This document shows, one piece after another, positions 58,229 through 64,000 of a stretch of 64,000 bases of DNA (within the stretch, counting starts at the first letter, position 1; each line of letters opens with the position of its first letter). The position numbers and the translations under genes were made by a program. This DNA is from Cohnella kolymensis (GTDB lineage Bacteria; Bacillota; Bacilli; Paenibacillales; Paenibacillaceae), in the NCBI RefSeq assembly GCF_000829465.1, contig NZ_JXAL01000001.1, positions 310,001 to 374,000 of the forward strand, read 5' to 3'. The notes beneath the pieces were generated by a model. The model searched no databases. It saw nothing but the letters and a program-made list of their open reading frames with translations, and was not told the origin of the DNA.

Positions 58229-58903
58229 TTAACTGATCTTTATTTTTAAGTTACTTTTTGTTTCTTGAATAATTCTATTCAAATGCTGGACTATTTCACC
58301 ACTATCACCTTTGATAATTAATTCATTAATTTGGTGAGCAAGTTTTTTTAGTTCTAACATCCATGGTTTCGTCTCATCTTTGGTTAATTCATGAAAAATC
58401 CCAACTTCTGATGCTGCTTTTCTGGTGTTCCCACAATTCAAATAACCCATTGCCAAAATTAGCCGTCTCATGAATGGTGGAAGACCTACAATCATATCTT
58501 TGTTTCTTTCAAAATTTCCATCGCTCAGGAAATTTATTAATCCTTCAGGATGACCGACCTTTTCGAACCATGGTAGTGCATTATTTTCAAGTAATACCTT
58601 TACCTGTTCAAAATCCTCTGCAACCTCGATTTCATTCCCTTGTCCCCAGATTCCTGGTGAGTGCTCGCCAAGATGACTTAGCCTGTTCCCAAGTGATAGA
58701 CTTATAGCTTCACCCGGGACGAACAATGGTTGAATGGCAACTTTGCAATCAAATCCGTGAGCATAAACATCAAAGTTAATTATATGCAGTGTATCTTCGG
58801 AAATTCGAACAAGTATAGTCGGTTTGTAAAACGTAAAGCCATGCTCTTTTGCAAATTCTGCATATGTTTTTTTAATCAACGTGATAATTTGTTTTTTTTC
58901 CAC
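58229..58903 (-). CDS. Candidate immunity protein for the displaced toxin
   Basis: A cytosolic protein of 224 residues, ATG with AAAGGAGA upstream. It begins with a helix (IITLIKKTYAEFAKEHGF) and strands ILVRISEDTLHIINFDVY, then GNRLSHLGEHSPGIWG, resembling DUF4304-like proteins found as immunity genes in polymorphic toxin loci. The C-terminal half is helical (MRRLILAMGYLNCGNTRKAA). The main support is position: 16 bases downstream of a toxin tip, same strand, as immunity genes usually are. Function inferred. Confidence 0.6.
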   Translation of the reverse strand: MEKKQIITLIKKTYAEFAKEHGFTFYKPTILVRISEDTLHIINFDVYAHGFDCKVAIQPLFVPGEAISLSLGNRLSHLGEHSPGIWGQGNEIEVAEDFEQVKVLLENNALPWFEKVGHPEGLINFLSDGNFERNKDMIVGLPPFMRRLILAMGYLNCGNTRKAASEVGIFHELTKDETKPWMLELKKLAHQINELIIKGDSGEIVQHLNRIIQETKSNLKIKIS

Positions 58904-58919
58904 TTCTAATCTCCTTTCA

Positions 58920-60250
58920 TCATGGTCTTAGTTCATATACTGGTGCGGAATTTGGTAAATGACTATTAATATCTTGAATCCTTTTATCCGTCAATCCTGC
59001 CTTACCTGTTTTTAGATCAAATACTGCTTTAATGGTACCATCTGAATTATACTCGACAGCGTCTAAACGAACACCACCTTTTGTTCCATATGGCACAATT
59101 TGACCATTTTTATACGTTACTTCAGCTTGCAATAGTGGATTGTTTAGTTTTCTTATATCGTTAGCAAATTGAGTGTGTTTTAGTGTTCCAGGTACAGTTC
59201 CACTTCCATCCACAGAGTTACTTGCTTTTGTAGCTAATTGCTGCAATTGATCCCTTGTTGAGAGATTTCCCGATACCTTAATCGGTCTCATCATAGCTTG
59301 TCGCATTTTTGAACTAAAAGTGGAAATCTTACCTCTGAAGGACGGCCCCTTAATGCCCCCTATAGGGCCACTGTAAGACGGAGTAGCTGCAACCGTTGTG
59401 CTTATATACAAAGACATTCTGATCCATTTCTCCCCTTCATATCTAAAGCTTGAACGTAATAATTGAGTATCCAATCTCCTCTTGCCTTAAGATCATTAAA
59501 TCCTTCTTCTCGTTTAAAGCCTTCTTCAAAAAGATTTGAGTAGTAAATCCGAGTCTGTGCTAAATGTAGTGCAAAATCTTGGTCCTCGGGAAAGATAATA
59601 GGTTCTGCTTTGCATGGTACTTTGTCAAGACATGCAAATAGATACAATGCTGAAGAAATGTCTTCTTTTTCTCTCTTGGTAAGACTTACTCCTGCAATCC
59701 TATCAAGATATTGTTTAGCGTAAGCTAACGCAAGGTTCTTATACTTTTCATTTTCAGAGTCATCTCTAGCAAAATGACCATCATCATTAATATAGCCTGT
59801 AGCGAACCCTGTAGGATCCATATATATTAGCGGGTTATTCTCCACATACACATATTGGTTTAAACTCTGAGGATTCTCAATCTCACCCTCATACGTATCC
59901 TCAGATATAAACCGAGCAGGGCGCGGATCATAGTATCGTGCTTGCAAGTAATAGTACTGCGTCTTCCTATCCCAATAGTAGCCGGCGTAGCGGATTGGGT
60001 TTTCTTTGACAAGCTCGGTTGTGATGTCTTCGGTTGGTTCGGTTTCTTCGGTCAGGACGGTAGAGAGATCTAGGGTTACAGTTTCAGTAGATTCCTCTTC
60101 TATTGGAGCCGTGCTTTCTGTCGTTGTTCCTCCCTTGGGCCCCTTTTCTTTTCCATTGCCATTTCCCTTGCCGTTACCCGGATGGTAGTCCGGTTCGGTG
60201 TTGCCGCTGTCGTCTTCCGGTCCTTGAACGGAGCCGGGGCCGGGCGGACA
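58920..60250 (-). CDS. Displaced (orphan) RHS core fragment with PD-(D/E)XK-like toxin tip, frameshifted
   Basis: It starts inside a duplicated RHS segment (QGPEDDSGN...YHPGNGKGNG), holds the RHS core end (YYLQARYYDPRPARFISEDT, NQYVYVENNPLIYMDPTG), then a variable tip that differs from the intact protein's. A shift at 59432-59435 (one C short on plus) joins YVQALDMKG with EKWIRMSLYI. The last 100 residues show a PD-(D/E)XK-like pattern: LLQAEVTYKNG, GVRLDAVEY and AVFDLKTGKAG (E, D, D-x-K), so a nuclease toxin is likely. It has no start of its own and is a cassette normally expressed after recombination with the full gene. Followed by an immunity-like gene. Confidence 0.7.
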
Positions 60251-60286
60251 TGACAAGCTTTTCGAGCGAAATCCGCGAGGTCGGCA
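60238..60286. repeat. Inverted fragment of the RHS gene at the orphan-cassette border
   Basis: On the plus strand this reads the codons for P-G-G-H-D-K-L-F-E-R and E-V-G-K, which the main RHS gene carries on the minus strand at about 62849-62898. The match is inverted, begins exactly where the 400-base direct duplication (59850-60237 versus 61880-62265) ends, and so marks a rearrangement joint. 60287-60467 shows no gene. Confidence 0.7.
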
Positions 60287-60467
60287 AATCTTTCTTCTGT
60301 ACCGTTCTCTGTCCGTCTCGGTTAACTTGTACTGCTCACCGCTGCGAACGTCAGCGCACCCATTTCTCGTTGGTCACAGCCCGTATAACTTCATGTTAGC
60401 CGTTCATGTTCATTTTTGCGTATAGTCAACCAATACCTTTTTCCTCGAAGGAGCACTATCGAAGAGA

Positions 60468-60674
60468 GTAAAGATTAAGATAAAAGAACAAACGAGCCGC
60501 AGAGGAATGTCCTTGAGAGAACTTTCCCGGCTTACCGACATTCGCCACGCCGCGCTTAGTGAACTTTCCAATTCAAAACGTCAGAACATCAACTTCCAGC
60601 ATATAGAGAAAATCGCCGAGGCACTTGATATTAAAGACATTCGCGACATCATCGATCTCATCGAAGAACCTTAA
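60468..60674 (+). CDS. Small XRE-type helix-turn-helix protein without a normal start
   Basis: 69 codons: VKIKIKEQTSRRGMSLREL, SRLTDIRHAALSELSNSKR, INFQHIEKIAEALDIKDIRD. This is the compact Cro/CI-type regulator often found with plasmids and toxin loci. Relatives start at the codon that is GTA here (60468-60470), preceded by AAGGAG some 14 bases away; a GTG changed to GTA would explain it. The next ATG (60507) would cut the first helix. It is opposite in strand to the toxin genes and lies between the two toxin-immunity pairs. Possibly inactive. Confidence 0.55.
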   Translation, partial: VKIKIKEQTSRRGMSLRELSRLTDIRHAALSELSNSKRQNINFQHIEKIAEALDIKDIRDIIDLIEEP

Positions 60675-60778
60675 CCTTCCATCTCGGACGGTTTTTCTAT
60701 TTGGGATAGTGAGCTTTAAGTTCATTTTGTCTTAGCCACCCGCTTTATTCGGCACTGGGTGGGGGTAAAAAAAGAAAA

Positions 60779-60809
60779 ACCACACGGAGTTGCTACACTC
60801 GCATGTGGT
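60779..60809 (-). terminator. Terminator after the DUF6881 gene
   Basis: Minus-strand RNA pairs ACCACAUG..GAGU with ACUC..CGUGUGGU and continues UUUUUCUUUUUUU. Confidence 0.85.
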
Positions 60810-60841
60810 ATTCAACAGTACTTTACATAAATGAAACTTAG

Positions 60842-61174
60842 TTATTCTAATAATTCACTGCCTACAACAATATTCCATATTTTCTCGAAACTTTCTTTGG
60901 GAATTTCATTTAGTACAAATTCTGGATCAGCATTGATAAATTCAAAACTAGGAGTTGGTTGATCAGATAAATCTGTAAATCCCGGTATCATTTCACAATA
61001 ATTCAAATTGTCTGAGACGTATCCCACTTTCCCATTCAGAAAAAATTCAATTTTCCGAGTCTCGTAACGATTTTCATCAATTTCAGAATAAATTTTTACT
61101 GGGCTCTCAAACGAAATATTATACTTACCTTTTGGGAGCCTATACCACAACCACTCAATGCAAATGTACTTCAT
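60842..61174 (-). CDS. DUF6881 protein, candidate immunity to the HYD1 toxin
   Basis: A protein of 110 residues from ATG 61174 (GAGGTG upstream). It has the DUF6881 pattern: MKYICIEWLWYRLPKGKY, KIYSEIDENRYETRKIEFFL, GKVGYVSDNLNY, TPSFEFINADPEFVLNEIPK and FEKIWN. The family is common next to polymorphic toxins. It lies about 100 bases downstream of the ADP-ribosyltransferase tip on the same strand, the usual place of the immunity gene. Activity inferred. Confidence 0.75.
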   Translation of the reverse strand: MKYICIEWLWYRLPKGKYNISFESPVKIYSEIDENRYETRKIEFFLNGKVGYVSDNLNYCEMIPGFTDLSDQPTPSFEFINADPEFVLNEIPKESFEKIWNIVVGSELLE

Positions 61175-61278
61175 AGGTTCACCTCTAAGTTTAATATTGT
61201 TTCCCATGGCTTAGTATTCGATTTCCGACGTACAAATTATTTTTATTTAATACTACATAGTTATGAGGACGTTTGGGA

Positions 61279-64000
61279 TCAGTGCTTTTTTTTTACCGGA
61301 AGCCCCGTAAGATCAATAGCAAAATAATATTGAACCTTATTTGTTTCATTTGGACTTGCAAACAAGACTGTAGATAACTTTCTAGCATCCATTGAAAACG
61401 GAGGTATGTCAACAAAATATTGCCCATCACCATCCCTTGCATCTTTAGGTCTAACTGCTTTTAATGATGGCCGAATTACTTTTGAGCTAAGAATACCTTG
61501 GTATCCTTGTTGACTAGTGTAATGGAATAATACTAGTCGTTTTTTCTTTCTGTTTTTATCTTCATTTGGTAATGGCCAAGGTATTTCTTTTGGTTTCTCT
61601 TTAGGTTTATTAGTAATACTTCCTTTTTCACTTTGTAAGACATATGGTTTTGTTCTGATAGCATTGGGATTGACAACAGGCGCTTTTTTAGGTGCCCCCA
61701 TTTCCCAAATGTTGTAGCCCCCTTCATTCAATGCCGCAGCAGTTTTGCTTGCTACGTAGACCGTTGCCGCAGCTGCCGCCGAATATAAAGCAGCAACAGC
61801 AACCCCCTCTAAGATACATGCATCCCAAAAACAATGGCCAGTAGGATCAGAATATGAATTGGGATTATTCTGGACATACGCATACAGATTAAGCGTCTGC
61901 GGCTGCTCAATCTCACCCTCATAGGTATCCTCAGAGATAAACCGAGCAGGACGCGGATCATAGTAACGAGCTTGCAAGTAATAGTACTGCGTCTTCCGAT
62001 CCCAATAGTAGCCTGCATAGCGGATTGGGTTTTCTTTGACGAGTTCGGTTGTGATGTCTTCGGTTGGTTCGGTTTCTTCGGTCAGGACGGTAGAGAGATC
62101 TAGGGTTACAGTTTCAGTAGATTCCTCTTCTATTGGAGCCGTGCTTTCTGTTGTTGCTCCTCCTTTGGACTCTTTACCTTTTGCGTTGCCATTGCCCTTG
62201 CCGTTACCCGGATGGTAGTCCGGTACGATGTTGCCGCTGTCGTCTTCCGGTCCTTGAACGGAGCCGGGGCTGCCGTTGCCTGTGCCAAGATCGCCCATCC
62301 AGCCGATGCCTTCGCGGACGCGTTCGCCGTAGCGGTTGTACATGCGGGTTACAACGCCCCATGCGTCATACTCATAGCGGGCTGCGACGTTGCCGTCTTT
62401 GTCCGTGAGAGCCATGACGTCTCCGTGACCGTTGTATACGTACCAGAACGTTTCGCCTTTGAACGTGATAGAAAGCGGGCGTTCATTGGCATCGTAGGTA
62501 TACGACTTCGTTACTTCGCCGGCTGCATTGCTTTCTTCGGTGATGACCCAGGTGTCGCCTTTGTATTTGTAGTTCGTCGTGTCCTGCGCATTGCCGTTGT
62601 GGTTGATCTGCGTTTTGCTGCTGCGGCGGCCGAGCATATCGTACGTGTATTGCTCGCCGAAGCCGTCCGGGAAAGTGACTTTGGTCAGTTGTCCAAGGGC
62701 ATTCCATACGAACTTGCTGCGTCCGTCTGTAAGCAAGTTTCCTTGGTCGTCGTACTCGTAATCGTAGTCCTCGTAGCGGATCAAGTTCTCCCGGTGGACG
62801 AGCTGGTTACGGTCGTTGTATTTGTAATTCGTGCCGATAATCGTATATCCTTTGCCGACCTCGCGAATCCGCTCGAAAAGCTTGTCATGTCCGCCCGGCG
62901 GCAGGTTGACTTCACCGTTGACGATATTGTCGATGGCAGCAAGAATGTGCTCGATTTGCCCCGTCTCAAACATCGTTTCAATATCAATGTCGCCGAATTG
63001 CTCACCGAGTTTCTTCCACAAACCGAGTTTCTTGCCATTGCCTTTCTCCAGCGCCTTCTGCCAACCTTTGCTGCAGTCGCCTGACGCGCCGCCGTTGCCG
63101 TTACCATTGCCGTTTCCATTTCCTTTGTCATGTCCATTGCCGTGACCATTTCCGTTTCCGTCACCGCCATTGCCACCGGCATTGCCACTATCTGCACCGC
63201 CTACATTGCCACCGCCATTGCCGTTACCTCCGGCGTTGTCGTTACCATTTCCACCGCCATTACTGTTGTCGTTTTTGGCGATTAAATCCGTTGTAGGTGC
63301 GGCTACTTTAACAGAGGGGGTGGCTGCGCTCTTGTCTTTGCCGTTGCCATTTCCGTTCCCATTATCTTTGTCGTGTCCGTTCGCGTTGCCGTTATTTCCT
63401 TTGTCCTTCGGTCCGCATACCGGTGCTTCACCCGGTTCGGATGGATCTTTAGGCTTCGGTTTCTTCATACCGAAAGAGGCCAGCACCATCTCGACCAGCT
63501 CGTCCGTCGTGATCACCTTCTGCAGATCTTCCTTCGTGCCCTGGATAATGGTCTTCCGAACGATCCTGTTGCCGGCCCCGTCGTACTCGTAGAGCATGAC
63601 ATCGCCGTCTACTGTCTCCACCCGGCTGAGCTGCTCGCGATCGTTATAGGCATAGCCGGAAGAATGGCCCTCATCTTGAACGCCGGTAATGAATTCCCGC
63701 GCATTATAGTCGTACACACTGGAATGCAGCGGTACATCTACTTTCGTGGTCTTTTGGGTTCCGATCAGATGGCCCGGTTTATAATCAACCGAAGTAACAG
63801 TACCATTCGGATACTGAATTGACTTCACATAACCGTCGGCATCGTATTGATACTCGTACTTATACCCTTTGCTGTCGGTATAACTCTTCGGTCGGCCACT
63901 CGCATCAAGTTCAAACTCGGTACGCTCGCCGTTTATAGTTTCAGCGACTTTTTCCCCGTTTTCGTTATATTCAACGACCACCGTATCGCCGTTCGGGTAA
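61279..64000 (-). CDS. RHS/YD-repeat polymorphic toxin with HYD1-type ADP-ribosyltransferase tip, partial
   Basis: More than 900 residues; the N-terminus lies beyond the right edge. YD repeats (YEYQYDADGYVKSIQYPNGT, YNDREQLSRVETVDGDVMLY) are interrupted by about 110 residues very rich in N and G (GNGNGNGKD, GGNGNGGGN). Repeats resume (YKYNDRNQLVHRENL, YTYDMLGRRSSKTQ) up to the RHS core end (YYLQARYYDPRPARFISEDT, DPTGH). The tip has a hydrophobic stretch (VAVAALYSAAAAATVYVA), then LFHYTSQQGYQGILSS, DARDGDGQYFVDIPP and YFAIDLTGLPV, the HYD1-type ADP-ribosyltransferase signature. The core forms a shell that encloses the toxin. Secretion route is not visible here. Confidence 0.87.
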   Translation of the reverse strand, partial: YPNGDTVVVEYNENGEKVAETINGERTEFELDASGRPKSYTDSKGYKYEYQYDADGYVKSIQYPNGTVTSVDYKPGHLIGTQKTTKVDVPLHSSVYDYNAREFITGVQDEGHSSGYAYNDREQLSRVETVDGDVMLYEYDGAGNRIVRKTIIQGTKEDLQKVITTDELVEMVLASFGMKKPKPKDPSEPGEAPVCGPKDKGNNGNANGHDKDNGNGNGNGKDKSAATPSVKVAAPTTDLIAKNDNSNGGGNGNDNAGGNGNGGGNVGGADSGNAGGNGGDGNGNGHGNGHDKGNGNGNGNGNGGASGDCSKGWQKALEKGNGKKLGLWKKLGEQFGDIDIETMFETGQIEHILAAIDNIVNGEVNLPPGGHDKLFERIREVGKGYTIIGTNYKYNDRNQLVHRENLIRYEDYDYEYDDQGNLLTDGRSKFVWNALGQLTKVTFPDGFGEQYTYDMLGRRSSKTQINHNGNAQDTTNYKYKGDTWVITEESNAAGEVTKSYTYDANERPLSITFKGETFWYVYNGHGDVMALTDKDGNVAARYEYDAWGVVTRMYNRYGERVREGIGWMGDLGTGNGSPGSVQGPEDDSGNIVPDYHPGNGKGNGNAKGKESKGGATTESTAPIEEESTETVTLDLSTVLTEETEPTEDITTELVKENPIRYAGYYWDRKTQYYYLQARYYDPRPARFISEDTYEGEIEQPQTLNLYAYVQNNPNSYSDPTGHCFWDACILEGVAVAALYSAAAAATVYVASKTAAALNEGGYNIWEMGAPKKAPVVNPNAIRTKPYVLQSEKGSITNKPKEKPKEIPWPLPNEDKNRKKKRLVLFHYTSQQGYQGILSSKVIRPSLKAVRPKDARDGDGQYFVDIPPFSMDARKLSTVLFASPNETNKVQYYFAIDLTGLPVKKKH

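Noticed and set aside
58229..64000. Prophage or insertion sequence
   Set aside because: No integrase, transposase or structural phage gene; the island is explained by RHS toxin cassettes.

Overview
The window looks like chromosome of a Gram-positive spore-forming bacterium of the order Bacillales, most likely family Paenibacillaceae (Paenibacillus, Cohnella or a relative). This is an inference. It rests on the purEKBCSQLFMNHD gene order, a guanine riboswitch in front of purE and another in front of a pbuG-type permease, a c-di-AMP (ydaO) riboswitch, YerC, YerB, YmaF and YqfQ-like proteins, many TTG and GTG starts behind strong AGGAGG-type ribosome sites, and large YD-repeat toxins. Most genes lie on the minus strand.

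Layout: 0-1.6 kb holds a c-di-AMP riboswitch reading off the left edge, a TIR-like (DUF1863) gene and a BusR-like GntR/RCK_C regulator broken by one base. 1.8-4.5 kb has a secreted coiled-coil protein and an OmpR-type two-component pair. 4.7-10.6 kb is a reactive-sulfur cluster: DUF302, rhodaneses, a CstR-type persulfide sensor, TauE/SafE, a rhodanese-persulfide dioxygenase, DsrE, TusA-rhodanese and a small DUF2892 membrane protein, with a CstR-type palindrome between the divergent units. 10.5-21.3 kb is housekeeping: lgt, rlmD, a diacylglycerol kinase, a sirohydrochlorin chelatase, yerC, a Pit phosphate transporter with its DUF47 partner, a YerB lipoprotein and a hydrolase.

21.4-39 kb is purine metabolism: the twelve-gene pur operon (IMP synthesis) under a guanine riboswitch, a guanine/hypoxanthine permease under a second riboswitch, and guaA. 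38.8-53.1 kb has a polysaccharide deacetylase, Bcp peroxiredoxin, a three-gene ABC exporter, an LCP cell-wall ligase, hemL, an inositol-monophosphatase-family enzyme, a second TauE, fabI, uvsE, ddl and a spore/cell-wall amidase-like protein. acnA (53.4-56.1 kb) has two inverted repeats between promoter and start. YmaF and a PDZ-Lon protease follow. 57.8-64 kb is a polymorphic-toxin island: a large YD-repeat protein (cut by the right edge) ending in a HYD1-type ADP-ribosyltransferase with a DUF6881 immunity gene, then a displaced second toxin tip (PD-(D/E)XK-like nuclease) with its own candidate immunity gene. The two are linked by a duplicated core segment and a small inverted fragment.

About fifteen reading-frame lesions occur, most of them one-base indels in or near short homopolymers. 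They include purD and purF inside an otherwise intact operon, so part of them are probably sequence errors. The denser cluster of lesions at 5.2-7.6 kb (two in-frame stops, a missing domain half, three shifts) may be true decay. Two families of intergenic hairpin or tandem repeats (22.7 kb and 45.8-46.1 kb; 47.5 kb) are the least explained structures. No tRNA, rRNA, CRISPR array or insertion sequence was recognised.
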